This document shows, piece by piece, positions 47,050-58,045 of a stretch of DNA of 64,000 bases. The translations under genes and the position numbers were made by a program. The notes beneath the pieces are model-generated. The model made no database searches. It worked only from the letters and a program-made list of their open reading frames with translations, and was not told the origin of the DNA. The DNA comes from Strongylocentrotus droebachiensis. Lineage: Eukaryota > Echinodermata > Echinoidea > Camarodonta > Strongylocentrotidae. Every line of letters starts with the position of its first letter. The stretch's first letter is position 1. The stretch covers positions 1 through 64,000 of the forward strand of contig JAVYIG010007859.1 of assembly GCA_035222895.1 (NCBI GenBank), in the 5' to 3' direction.

Positions 47050-47082
47050 GCCGGCTGGTATATTTATTTTTGACGCCTCGCC
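47050..47082 (-). repeat. Right terminal inverted repeat of the giant element
   Basis: Inverse of the left end with four differences; followed by TAA at 47083-47085. Confidence 0.75.
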
Positions 47083-47085
47083 TAA

Positions 47086-47904
47086 CAGAGAAAAAAAATC
47101 ATTCGAATTGTACCGAATTCTTGGAAAGAAAGGTTAAGTGAAAAATAAGGTTACAAATAGGTTTTTAGAAAGAAAAAAAGTAGAACATTCTCTCTCATTG
47201 TGATCCTCGATTCAACTTCTCATGTTAATACAAGTCACTTCATTGTTCTTTATCATCGCAATGTTCTTTTCTCAACGTTCTGCTAAATAAGTTTCAAACT
47301 TTTAGTCCTACCCTTTACATTCTATAAATTCAAATTTCAAGTCTGTCATGTAAACAGGTAGTACATCCCAACCCTTCCTCTCCACCCCTCCTACTACTAC
47401 ACAACTCATCGAAAACTGAAAAGCTTTTAACAAAAGAGAGAGAGAGAGAGAGGGGGAGGGAGAGGGAGAGAGAGAGAGAGAGAGAGAGTGGCAAGGCATC
47501 GTGAAGATAAAGATGAAAGAAGCCCGTCCAACGACCCCCCTCCTGTTCTCCTGTATTTCATTAAAACAATTAGACCGGTGCCGCCCCCCCCCCCCCACCC
47601 ATCAACTTTGATTTATGCTACGCCACTTTATAGCAAAACCACCAGCCAATAGCATTCGTATATAAAATCATCTTCATTCAGACGGAGCAATGACCTGTTA
47701 GAGAGCTGTAAAGATCAAAAAGAAAATCGAAATTCCATTAAAAGAGGTCAATAATAGTGCATATCTATTGTCGTTCTAATTTCCTAAAACTTCATGGCCA
47801 CGCGATGTGACAAGGGGAAGTAGAAGGGGAAGTAAGAAGAGGTTTGGAATGTGTCGGAATGCCCTTTTTATCGGATCGATGCCCTTTAGAATTTCAGATA
47901 GTTT
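47086..47904. other. Unique DNA with GA microsatellite
   Basis: The GA/GGGA tract lies at 47431-47489. A C14 run followed by TTTATGCTACGCCACTT near 47583-47630 resembles a hAT-end fragment. No gene recognised. Confidence 0.45.
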
Positions 47905-48195
47905 GAATAATTAATTGATTGGCTGATTAATTGATTGATTGATTGATTGAATGATCGATGGAATTGATTGAATGATCGATTGGTAGGTTGTTTGGTTGGT
48001 TGACTGGTTGACTGATTGCTAGATTTATTGTTTGTTTGATTGATGAATGGTAGGTTAGTTTTGTCGATTAATTGACTGATAATAATTGATTAATTGATTG
48101 ATTAATTGATTAATTGATTGATTAATTGATTGATTAGTTGATTGGTTGATTGGTTGATTGGTTGATTGGGTAATTGGTTGAAAGGTTGATTTGTT
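47905..48195. repeat. TTGA/ATTGATTG low-complexity tract
   Basis: About 290 bases of TTGATTGA, ATTGATTAATTG and GGTTGATT units. It ends about 30 bases before the MITE-A copy at 48226. Confidence 0.9.
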
Positions 48196-48225
48196 GACTG
48201 GCTGGTTAATTGAATGTTATTGCCA

Positions 48226-48618
48226 TTAAAGATAAATGCGAGTTCTGGTCATCCGATTGCATTGTGAAAGAAAAGGTGTGGAGTGGATCAGAAAAATTTG
48301 ATCATGTAGCATGTAAGCATTGGTGTGTACTGCAAAGTTCTGGAGTCATCAAAATCATTAAAAATTTGGCCCAGTCTTGGTAAAGTAACAAGCACTGTAC
48401 ACAGAAAGATGTATATGGGACTACACAAATGGTGTCGGGGCTGCTAACCTTGATTTCCTAATCTTTCTATGCTCATTACTCAGCCAGTATAAATTTTCTA
48501 CCAAAATTGTTTGGCAAATGACATTTATTTGTAATCTTGAACATTCAGTGTAAGTTTCGTTTGATTCTGTGAGAATTCATTTTCTTTTTGTTATACCAAA
48601 AATCCCCTTTATCTTTAA
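48226..48618 (+). mobile_element. MITE-A copy 2 (subfamily 2)
   Basis: Starts TTAAAGATAAATGCGAGTTC and ends ...CTTTATCTTTAA. The first 200 bases match subfamily 1 (CATGCGATTGCATTGTGAAAG-type block, CAGAAAAG-TTGATCAT block, GTACACAGAAAGATGTATAT). The 3' half is different and matches the copy at 51537-51928. Confidence 0.85.
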
Positions 48619-49167
48619 CTGACTTTACAGTTACATTAGAAACATAGTCTTCATCACAACCATCCCAAATTAATACCATTCAAAGAGAGAACATGTATAT
48701 ATTTTAAACAAATGCATACAGAGTGATATATCTGGTGTATTGACTGAGGTCAACAAAATGTCAACAAATTTTATTTTTGCGGTGATTATCCTAATCAGCG
48801 AAGTTACACCCTACAACCAAAATAGTTTGGTGTGAGAAACCTGTACAACAAAAGTACACAACAGTTAATGGGATATTGATTTAAAACAAACAACAAATTG
48901 ACAATTATGACAAAGACCGGACAAATGAAAGAAGAAGTAAAAACACAGACCTAAGTTACCTTCAAGTCTGGTCACGCTAATGCTATTCATATCGTTGACC
49001 TTTCACAGGAAGTGCATAATGTGAGATATTTTCGAGGAATCAAGTTCACGTCGGGTCATTCTACCTGACGTAGGTTGGATATTCAGTACGGCTATCGTTT
49101 TTTGTTTAACCAAAACTCCGCTTGGGGCTAAACTATTTCATGTATAAACATGACTAGAGACTAAGTT
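48619..49167. other. Unique DNA
   Basis: No gene or element recognised. Confidence 0.4.
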
Positions 49168-49362
49168 TTAAAGCCCGTCTGTACTAATTTAGCCAGGGGG
49201 ATTTGTCCTCCCTGCAAGGTCAGTGACAGGTGGTTATCTCATCAAAATAGCTCTCAATTAACATCAGAAAAAGAAGACGATGGGGGACCAATGGTCACCG
49301 ATTAGTCATTGTTCGCTTTATAGAGGGCGCAAGTAGCAATAAGTAGGTCAGTGGGGTTTTAA
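49168..49362 (+). mobile_element. MITE-B copy 4
   Basis: 195 bp, TTAA at both borders. It has the best preserved ends of the family: TTAAAGCCC at the left and GGGTTTTAA at the right. Confidence 0.88.
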
Positions 49363-49439
49363 ACCATTCAGAAATCAAGTAAATAAAAGAAGAAATGGCC
49401 AAGATCCATTTTGCTTAGCGTCATTTTTGCTTACGGAGG

Positions 49440-49555
49440 ACTGCGTCAGATACTGTTGCTGTATTGACGCACTCTGTGATGTAGGACTGACGTACAACTG
49501 CGTCATCAACTGTTGCTTGTCTTTGACGCACTCTGTCAGAGTGACTTCGTACAAG
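49440..49555 (+). repeat. Two 57-bp tandem units with TGACGCA words
   Basis: ACTGCGTCA, ACTGTTGCT, TTGACGCACTCTGT and GACT-CGTACA recur in the same order about 57 bases apart. Confidence 0.7.
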
Positions 49556-49606
49556 AAGTGAAGTATAAAATGAATAATGCACAAATGTGTTTGAGTATTG
49601 GGTTGT

Positions 49607-50048
49607 TTTACCTGACTGCTAAGAAAGTATGTGTATAGTGTATCCGTGGATAAAGCAAGCAGCCAGGGTGACACCTTTAAGGAAGAGACGTGATGGCTCA
49701 GTGGTAGAGCAGTGGTCTCGTAACGGTAACCGTGAGGACCCAGTCCGAAACCAAGTTGATACGGTAGTGCCCTTGCATGGTATTAAAGGCATTAGTCCTC
49801 ATTACCAACCCTCTCGAAAGGACTTCAAGCCGTCGGTCCCCTGGTCGTTTACTTTAAAATACAAGCTTAGATATGCTTTCTTAGAAGTCAGGTAAAACAA
49901 ACCATCAAATCAAAGGAAACTAAGTCCTCTTCGATGGACTCGGTAATGAGGATTAATGCCGTACCAAAGGGCACTAAAGCGCATCTACTTGGTTTTTATC
50001 CCGGGCCCTCCTAGGAGACTACTGCTTTACCACTGAGCCATCGCGCCT
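49607..50048 (-). mobile_element. tRNA-derived SINE, minus strand, split by a second SINE
   Basis: The SINE tail in reverse (TTTTACCTGACTGCTAAGAAAG without its last bases) is at 49607-49678; its tRNA-like head in reverse (GAGCCATCGCGCC) ends near 50048. The two parts are adjacent in the SINE consensus but separated here by the plus-strand SINE at 49685-49912. The tRNA-like part is decayed at the B-box. Confidence 0.75.
49685..49912 (+). mobile_element. tRNA-derived SINE inserted in another SINE
   Basis: Head: GATGGCTCAGTGGTAGAGC (A-box) and TCTCGTAAC. Body: GTGCCCTTGCATGG, CATTAGTCCTCATTACCA, AGCCGTCGGTCCCCTGG. Tail: CTTTCTTAGAAGTCAGGTAA then an A-rich end. AAGGAA at 49679-49684 and 49913-49918 is the likely target duplication. 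The open frame across it is fortuitous. Confidence 0.82.
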
Positions 50049-51445
50049 ATATGGCTTGTAACATGTTCAATACATGACGTATATGCCAATCACCCGTTAC
50101 AGGTTGCAATATAAATAACCCCTTGTACGCAATATACGGAAAATATACAGGAAATGTACGTAATATGATTTTGCTTTGTATATTAGAATGGAACCATCGA
50201 ACATGTCAGTAAAAAAAAACGAAGATACCAGTAAAAAAACTCTTTGTACTGGAATTTTTATTTTTCAAGCATAGCAACTTTTGAAGCATTCATCCAGGGA
50301 TACGGAATCACTGGTTTCATTTCCTTTAACATTTGTGAACAGTTACAGAATGTTTCCATGAATGTTATTGAATGATAACTTATCATTCATATCTCTGAAT
50401 TTTCAAGTTTGTTTGAAAGTTTTGTTTTTACCATCGGTTATATAGCTGAACTTTGTTTTAACTTTCGGTCGCACTTTGGTCAATGTTGGAAAAGATTGCG
50501 TGTTTTAAAGAATATTTTCAGTAGTTGCAAGTCCTAAACCGCTATCCCAGATCTCAGCCTTAATCACACTGTTTTGTGTGGCCAATTAGCAACTGACCAC
50601 TCCAAAATCACTGCGCTTTGTTCAGTTTGATTGGTAAAAACATCACGGTGGGATTTATGATTATCTTTTTAATGAAATAACTTTTAATAGTAATAAATTA
50701 GTACGACTTCCCCCAAACAAATTGCGAACATTTCTTCGAGAAACTATCGCACGTCTGATTTCGAAAACTATGTAGACATTTACATGAACTTATAATGGAG
50801 ATATTTTAAATATGTGAAGTATTTGTGGTATTTTGCAAGTTGGCGGAGACAGTTTGTCGCCATCCCGATGTTCTTTTTGTCCGATTACCATGTGGTTTTG
50901 TAGGTGGAAAGTACAAGCTCTTTATATAGAATTCAATGACCTTAGATTAAATACCAAACATAAACATGGGCATTCATATACATCCACCTTTACCACTAAA
51001 CTATAGACTAGCCAACTTGTGTGCTTAACCTCTTGATGACATATATGATAAATATAGGAAATAAAATTACACAATCATGACCTTGTTTGTGACATATATA
51101 GACTTACAACCATTTCCCTAAAACATTGTTTTATTTGATCTGCTTTACTTTTGTTTGAATAGGGGTTACTATATATATTGCCTCAAAAAGGGGTGGGGCT
51201 ACCACTTCGTTACCAGTAGAGTGTTCTAAATTATTACATTGTCAAAGTCTCAAAGAATAATTATGCTGGATTTATTTATGTAAAGATGTATTTCCCATTT
51301 AGATATTTATCTGTTATTCAAAGATCCTTTTTTTTTTTTTTCGTTTTCGTTTCCGTTTTTCGTTTATTTTTATTTCCTCTCCTTTTATGTATACACTTGC
51401 CAAGTTTATAGCGTATCAAAATCGACATTATAATTAAAATCAATA
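50049..51445. other. Unique AT-rich DNA
   Basis: About 1.4 kb with no element, repeat or exon recognised. Confidence 0.45.
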
Positions 51446-52016
51446 GTATGGCTAAATGGTAGAGTAAGTGGTCTCGTAACCGGGTTCGAAACCATGTCGA
51501 TGTGCTAATGCCCTTTGATAAGACATTAATCCTTATTTAAAGATAAAGTTGAGCTCTGGTCATGCGATTGCATTGTGAAAGAAAAGGTGTGGAATGGATC
51601 AGAAAAAGTTGATCATGTAGCATGTAAGTATTGGTGTGTACTGCAAGGTTCTGGAGTCACCAAAATCATAATAAATTTGGCCCAGTCTTGGTAAAGTAAC
51701 AAGCACTGTACACGGAAAGCTACATATGGGACTACACAAATGGTGTCGGGGCTAGTGCACCTTGATTTCCTTATCTTTCTATGCTCAATACTCAGCCAGT
51801 ATACATTTAGTACCAAAATTGTTTGGCGATTGACATTCATTTGTAATCTTGAACATTCAGTGTAAGTTTCGTTTGATTCTGTGAGAATTAATTTCCTTTT
51901 TCTTACCAGAACTCAAGTTTTTCTGTAATACCAAGCTCCTCGGAAAAGACGATAAGCCATCTGTCCACTGGATGTATACAAGCATACACATGTTTTCTTA
52001 GCAGTCAGGTAAAGCA
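51446..52016 (+). mobile_element. tRNA-derived SINE interrupted by MITE-A
   Basis: The 5' part (51446-51536) has ATGGCTAAATGGTAGAGTA, TCTCGTAACCGGGTTCGAAA and GCCCTTTGATAAGACATTAA. The 3' part (51929-52016) resumes exactly with TACCAAGCTCC and ends CTTAGCAGTCAGGTAAAGC. The break falls within the CATTACCAGG word of the uninterrupted consensus. Confidence 0.85.
51537..51928 (+). mobile_element. MITE-A copy 3 (subfamily 2), nested in a SINE
   Basis: The left end TTAAAGATAAAGTTGAGC continues CTCTGGT; the right end, read inverted, is TTACAGAAAAACTTGAGT then TCTGGT. The interior matches the copy at 48226. Removing it rejoins the SINE precisely, which fixes the element borders independently. Confidence 0.87.
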
Positions 52017-52436
52017 AAAAACTAACAAATTTCAACGGTGAACCGTAATTTCTTTTTTTACAACATTCATGTAGCTTTGACACGAACTCACATGCTTATT
52101 TTGCGCTCTTTATGTAGTACCCATAATGAGGATCCCATATTCCATCCATGACCACACAGACAATCTGACTCATTGGTCATAACAAACATGACACGGAGAG
52201 ATGTTTTAAACCTGAGGTGGATCAAGCATTTGAAATATAAGGGGTGTGTGCGTCCTACCTTTTTCAAACAGGTACATAGTCTATAACTCTCGATCGTGTA
52301 TATTGCGCCAAATAACCCCAATATTTCCCTAAGAGCTTTTATTAATCATATTTTTTGTCCTGGTCATCAGAATCAGACCTGCCCACACACAATGTAAGCA
52401 CATTTACTATTCAATTCCCTCGGGAGCATGCAGCCA
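52017..52436. other. Unique DNA
   Basis: No gene or element recognised. Confidence 0.4.
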
Positions 52437-52808
52437 GGCGCCAGTTTACAGGCTCCATTTTACAGGCACCACTTTACAGGCACCATTTTTACAGGCACCA
52501 TATTACAGGTGCCATTTTACAGGCACCATTTTACTGGCGCCATTTTACAGGCGCCATTTTACAGGCGCCATTTCACAGACGCCATTTTTAAAGGCGCCAT
52601 ATTACAGGCGCCATTTTACAGGCGCCATTTTAAAGGCACCATCCTACAGGCGCCATTTTACAGGCGCCATTTTACAGGCGCCATTTCACAGGCGCCATTT
52701 TACAGTCGCCATTTTACAGGCGCCATTTTACAGTCGCCATTTTACAGGCGCCATTTTACAGGCGCCATTTTAAAGGCGTCATTTTACAGGCGCCATTTTA
52801 CAGGCGCG
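52437..52808. repeat. 14-bp minisatellite, GGCGCCATTTTACA units
   Basis: About 26 units with few variants (GGCACC, GGTGCC, TAAAGG, CAGTCG). The left part has more GGCACC units and the right part more GGCGCC, so there is an internal gradient. Because 14 is not a multiple of 3, three units (42 bases) encode a repeating 14-residue peptide and no stop arises on the plus strand. No promoter or start context suggests expression. Confidence 0.95.
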
Positions 52809-53400
52809 TATAATCATGATAGTTATATGCTACATGTATTCCAACCACAATAACGTTCGCGTCCTTTTAGGTATCAATTCAACACCTGGGTGGAAAGAAG
52901 CAATGTAGATAACATGCATAAATGGCAAACGTGCCGCTTGGGAGATGTAACCCATGGCCTTCGTATCTGCATCTTTGCATCAAATGTAAATGAATGAATT
53001 AAAATAATAACAAAATAGATCAATGAGTAAATGAATGGATTAGCTAATAAAACAAGTAGTAAATAAATGAATAAATATATAAATGAATGAATAGATATAA
53101 ACAAAAACAAAGCTAAATGATGGAGTACATAAATACATAAATAAATATATACATAGGCCTAGATACATAATCACATAGATGCATGACATAATACATAAAT
53201 ACATGAATACATAAATACATAAATACATAAATACACAGATATATAGTTACATAAATACATAGATGCAAAAAATACATAAAAAACATGAATACATAATTAC
53301 CAAAATACATGAATACATAAATAAATATATGAATTAAAGAATATATTAATTATATTAAATAAACAAACGAACAATTATAAAATAAATAGGGGGAGGTAAG
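52809..53400. repeat. AT-rich low complexity, AAATACAT units
   Basis: ATACATAA, AATAAATG and ACATAAAT units over about 53000-53370. Bases 52809-52990 are unique. Confidence 0.8.
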
Positions 53401-54079
53401 GGTCTGACGCGTCGTGGGCGCCCCCGCACAATCCGATAGAGGAAGCATGCAGAGAGAGAGGAAATACTACCAGCTTCATGGTGACGGAGGATGGTTGGTA
53501 ACTCAATCCTCAAGCTTCCTTATAAGACCCTGGGCCGAGCGAGGTGACCTCATGACTTTGCAAAGGGAAACCCGAGACAAAAATCAAATGAAATCACAGT
53601 CATATTGCTCTTTTTTTCTTCTTCTACCTTTTATTATTTACAGTCCGACCGGAAACATGACTCATTACCGGTCTGATGCATACAAATTTATGCACTTTTT
53701 TTTTTACTTTCGACTTCCCGCCAAAAAAGAAGGATTTGTCTAGTCTAAAAAATCGTCTGCGCGTATGAGAGGATGGTACCCCTGGGGCTATGGTGATTAG
53801 TGCACACGGTGTATAGCAGGCGGGCTACTAGCCCGGGGGTAGACATCATATTAACAAATGGGTCAGGATGGATAGTACTTGAGGGCAAATTTATCATGAT
53901 TCATTCTTAATTATTTCGATTGCTGTTTGTGTTCTGTCCATATAATTATGTGTTCTTTTCATATTTCTTTACCCATTAAAACACTTGCGTCATTCTTATA
54001 AATGGTTTGTTGGCTTGCGATTCTGTATTTTGATTTTGACCAAGACCTTCCTTTTACCATTTCGATGTTACTACGTGTA
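53401..54079. other. Unique DNA
   Basis: No gene or element recognised. Confidence 0.4.
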
Positions 54080-54290
54080 TGAGAAAGAGAGAGTGAGGCC
54101 GAGAGAGAGAGAGAGGGGGGGGGGGAGAAGAAAGTGAAGATGGGTGTGCGCGTGCGTGTGTGTGTGTGTGTGAGAGAGAGAGGCAAGTGTCGATGGATGC
54201 GTGTGCGTGTGTGTGTGTGTGTGAGAGGGAGAGAGAGAGAGAGAGAAAGAAAGAAAGAGAGAGAGAGGGTAGAAGAGAGAGAAAAAGGGC
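54080..54290. repeat. GA and GT microsatellite cluster
   Basis: Alternating GA tracts and GTGTGTGTGT stretches, with a G11 run near 54116. Confidence 0.9.
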
Positions 54291-55145
54291 GACGAGAAAT
54301 AATTTCGTTTCTCATTCTAAAATGTCTTACACTATTTTTAATTATTGAGATGCGTTTCATCCAATCGAAACAAAAGGTATTGCATTTGATGTTTTTTCAA
54401 CAACTGACTACCATTACCAACAAAGCCCTGTTAATGTATTTCAGTGCCTATACCAAACAGACCAAAAGTTCGCTTTAGAAGACAAACACATTTCCCGTTA
54501 CCTGTATGTAATTAAGAATCCAAATTTCACCGCAAATTTTCACGAAATGCAATTCATTTCCCTTTATTTCGACGACAGAGCAGACTTGCTGACGCTGAAA
54601 ATGATATTCTAATAATTTACCAAACACGAAAGACATCATTATGATTACTCATCTGTGACTGTGTTTACACAGGTTTTTATTCCTAAACGCGTCGTATTTT
54701 TACACCTTGTTTTTATGATCTCACGAAATCATTGTAAGTAGTTGCAAACGATTTATCTTTTCGTTTAAGCCTGGGAGTTTTTTTCTAAATAGATACCTGT
54801 TGAACAAAGTGAATAGTTTCTTTGACCTTAGAACCTTTTTCCGAAAACTAACGAGACCAAAATGTCGGTCTTGTGGGTCGCCATTCTTATGGTTTCATAA
54901 AACCTCAGATAGCTTTGAAGACCCTTCGGAAAAGTTGTCAGAAGGCCCACGTCGTTCTCAAAGCATGGTCAGACGAATATCATGCAACCGTTCTTAATCC
55001 CAAAATTCAGCTTTGTTTTGTTTTGTTTTCTTCTGTGTGGCTTTTGTGAAGAACTATTCAAAACCAACAGAGACATGCAAGCACCTCGACGGACTATTTT
55101 GGGTAAAACCAGAGCGTAACGATGTCCGTGCGGAGTGCGGATGTC
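54291..55145. other. Unique DNA
   Basis: Contains a short TTTTG repeat near 55013; no gene recognised. Confidence 0.4.
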
Positions 55146-55287
55146 CATGACGTTGATCACTTAATCGAGAACAATCTTCTGTATGGACATGGCGTCACTG
55201 TCGCATTACATACCATCATGACGTTGATCCTGTAATCGAGAACAAACTTCTGTATGGACAGGACTGGCCTTACTGGCATTACATACC
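55146..55287 (+). repeat. Two 71-bp tandem units
   Basis: CATGACGTTGATC, TAATCGAGAACAA, CTTCTGTATGGACA and GCATTACATACC recur in the same order with a 71-base offset; a few mismatches. Confidence 0.85.
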
Positions 55288-55546
55288 GGGTTATTTTCAA
55301 TTTCCACGTGGCCAGTAGGATCATCTTTCATGTTCTATACCAGTCTGACTAATGATCCACGTGCTTGATATGACTCAGTCAATCATATTCATAACCTGTC
55401 GGGAGAGTCTCTTAATACGCCAGACTTGTCGTAATACCACTACTTGGTGGGAGATGGTTGGGATAAGGTGATGGATGTAGGGGGGGGGGGGGGGCGTCAC
55501 ACCCTTTTACCTATTTTAGTGCTGTAGTCTATAATTGGAGGGGGCC
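55288..55546. other. Unique DNA with G14 run
   Basis: G run at about 55480-55493; nothing else recognised. Confidence 0.4.
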
Positions 55547-55665
55547 GGGTCCTGTTTCATAATACATTTTATCAGTATTAAGTGTCACGTTTCTGTAACA
55601 TATTTGCTCCCAGCCAATCAAATACAACGATTTTGGTAGCTTATAACGGTTATTGTAGTTTCTTA
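55547..55665 (-). mobile_element. MITE-P copy 3, truncated
   Basis: Begins GGGTCCTGTTTCATAATAC and carries the AGCCAATCAAAT and GGTAGCTTATAAC blocks of the family. The right end is not recognisable. Confidence 0.6.
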
Positions 55666-56977
55666 TAAATGTCTTCTTATTTAACATTAAAAACAAATGA
55701 GTGTTCATTCCATGGGCGTTGATGATTGCTTCCTTTCTTTTAATTTGTCAACCCGGAATAAAGCATTAAAAAGTGAAAAAATATTGCATGGAAAAACAAA
55801 TTAAAAGTATAATGAACAATATCTAATTGTCATCCCACTCTCTTTTAGAAATTCTGTATTCCAGATATCCTATTCCTTAAAGGTGAAATTCAAAGAAGAT
55901 CACAAATATTTTAACTAATGTATCACTAGAAACTGGTAAGCTAACGGATAGCCATCGTACAAGTTTTAGGTCAACTACATATCGGGTGCCAGTGATTTAT
56001 AAAAATACAAATACAACCACCTCCATAGCAGCTGGGATATACGAGAGATTCGCCGGAAAAATAACGATGTTTTAATGACGTCACTATATGGACCAACACT
56101 GCCCAAGCAGACGACATCCCATAGAGAATGAACATAATTGCAAAGCTATTATCTCTCAAATTATAATGAGTTTAGTGTATATAAATGTAATGGCATGTCA
56201 AACCATTCAAAGGGGGATATGACCCGATTCTGATAACTAAAATCTTTTGCCTGTAAATACACAGGATAGGGGTTAATTAACAATCAAAGAAACCAGACCT
56301 TCAAATTGAAAACCCCCCGGAATGATATTAAGGACGGCATTTGTTCCCTCTTGAAACGCCGAACATATACCCAGGTGTGTGCAGCTGAATATACAATGGC
56401 GTCTTATTTTGTTTACAAGCGACAGATTCCTTTATTTTTGTATCGCTGCATTTTTCATCAAAATAAAACCATGCGCGGGGTTTAGAGTGAGGCAATAGAT
56501 TATAAATTTAGCCTGACGGTAGTGAAGTAAGAGAAAGGACTCGAGAGAAGATGAAAACACAGACACTGAAAATGTGTGAGATGTCATGGGACATCGTCTG
56601 CTTGTGCAAGTCATGTCCATACTGTGATGTGATCTCACACATCTCAGCAGCGTTCGGAGAGCTCTTCAGGTGCTATGCCGGGGCTGTATTTAAGCGTTTT
56701 GTAATTTATAATAATCATTACTTCGAATGTTTCCAAGCATTGAATTTTGATAACCTTGTCGAATCAAAGTTTCAACTTTGCAATAATGAAAATAAAGTTA
56801 GTTTTTAAAATCAATGAATATCTACTTTAAAATATCAATAATGTCATGTGAGGCTTGTTATATTTGTCCAACTCGCCCTGTCCTTTTTTAGATCACAAAT
56901 TCTTTACTTCAACGTTAAAAAAACATTACGAATATATTTCAACCAGTCATAACTATTTTATGTCAGTCCATTTTGAC
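55666..56977. other. Unique DNA
   Basis: A TTAAAGGTGAAATTC word near 55877 resembles a TTAA-type element start, but no partner end was found. No exon recognised. Confidence 0.4.
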
Positions 56978-57376
56978 TTAAAGGTAAAGACCAGTTATTG
57001 TCATGCGATTGCATTGTGAAAGAAACGTTGTGGAATCGATCAGAAAAGGTTGATCATCTAGCATAGATGTACTGCAAGGTTCTGGAATCATCAAATTGAT
57101 AAGAAATTTGGCCAAGTCTTCATAAAGTTAGAATCACTGTACACAGAAAGATGTATATGGGACGACTACACACACGTGCGCGACACGTGCATTTGTATCT
57201 CTCAACAGGCGAGAGATACACTAATTTACCAAATATATCAATTAGTAGGCGGTTTCCCGTCAACATTTTTATCATCATGTATTATTCAAAACATATTCTG
57301 TCACATGATTGGTAGTAAGAGCTTGCATTTCATTTTTTGAAATTGGGGCGTTTCCAATACTGGTCTTTACCTTTAA
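56978..57376 (+). mobile_element. MITE-A copy 4 (subfamily 1)
   Basis: Same perfect 18-bp ends as the copy at 14196 (TTAAAGGTAAAGACCAGT and its inverse). It has an extra CACACACGTGCGCGACACGT patch near 57170. Confidence 0.9.
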
Positions 57377-57635
57377 TCTTGACCCCTTAATAAGTCATTT
57401 TCTGACATGTCTGGCATGTCGAGAAGCAACAGTATTCACCTTGGTTTCACCTTCTACACGTCTAGCTTTCCTGAAGATTCTAGGAAATTCGAGTGACATA
57501 TGTCTCTATTCTCCTCAACATCCTGTCTGGTGATTTCTGCACAGGGTTCAAACTCCCGTCACACCGCTAAAGCGAGTCCAAAACGACCGATCCAGGATAC
57601 TTTTTCTGTTGGACTGTTGACGGTCTGTAACAGTT
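57377..57635. other. Unique DNA
   Basis: No gene recognised; a CGTCACACCGC word near 57557 hints at another MITE-D end. Confidence 0.35.
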
Positions 57636-57795
57636 CAGTCACACCAAAGAGACCGATATAAGACCGACAACGGACCGAATGGGCAATCACGTTGCGTCAA
57701 ACTGTCCAGGAAACGGTCACAGTGGAGTCGATGTGGAGTAGGTTTGGAGGTGTGACTGAGGTCGAAGACCGTGGTAGGTCCCGTTGGTGTGACTG
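57636..57795. mobile_element. MITE-D copy 1
   Basis: 160 bp with ends CAGTCACACCAAAGAGACC and, inverted, CAGTCACACCAACGGGACC (17 of 19 match). No target duplication is visible. Related to the element at 62525. Confidence 0.6.
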
Positions 57796-57911
57796 AGATA
57801 TCTAGAAGCACATGACCAAGTAACAAGTTTGTTCAACCATAGACACCACCTGACATCGATGTCGGTGAATTTTAAAATCTTTTCGCCTCTATCAATTCAA
57901 CTTATCCTACT

Positions 57912-58045
57912 TCCCCTTTTTCTTCTTCTTCTTTTCCTTCTTCTTCTTCCTCTTCTTCATTTTCTCCTCCTTCTTTTTCTTCTTCTTCTTTTTCTTCTTC
58001 TTCTTCTTCCTCTTCTTCATTTTATCCTCCTTCTTTCTTCTTTAA
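57912..58045. repeat. (CTT)n microsatellite
   Basis: CTT units with TCC and TTTTCTT variants; two halves repeat the CCTCTTCTTCATTTT word. Confidence 0.92.

Larger units (their letters stand above)
32739..47082. mobile_element. Putative giant (14.3 kb) inverted-repeat transposon, composite
   Basis: The left end reads GGCGAGGCGTCAAAAATA then ATACCAGC-TGGC. The right end, read on the minus strand from 47082, has the same 18 bases, a three-base difference, then ATACCAGC-CGGC: 29 of 33 positions match. TAA flanks both ends (32736-32738 and 47083-47085). Both subterminal regions (32790-33060 and 46745-47060) are rich in GGCAGCCAGGC- and GCCGCCGGCTGG-type words, unlike the AT-rich surroundings. A TAA/TTA 3-bp duplication is typical of PIF/Harbinger elements. 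No transposase is present, so it would be non-autonomous. The interior holds at least four later insertions and a 2.26-kb tandem array. Alternative: two separate short elements of one family in opposite orientation; the single TAA match does not exclude this. Confidence 0.62.

Noticed and set aside
32739-47082. Polinton/Maverick identity for the giant element
   Set aside because: Size fits, but there is no polymerase, integrase or capsid frame, and Polintons duplicate 6 bp rather than 3.
49629-49895. 88-codon frame
   Set aside because: It is a chance reading of the SINE, including its tRNA-like head.
52437-52808. CRISPR-like array
   Set aside because: The units are contiguous 14-mers with no spacers, in eukaryotic-type DNA.
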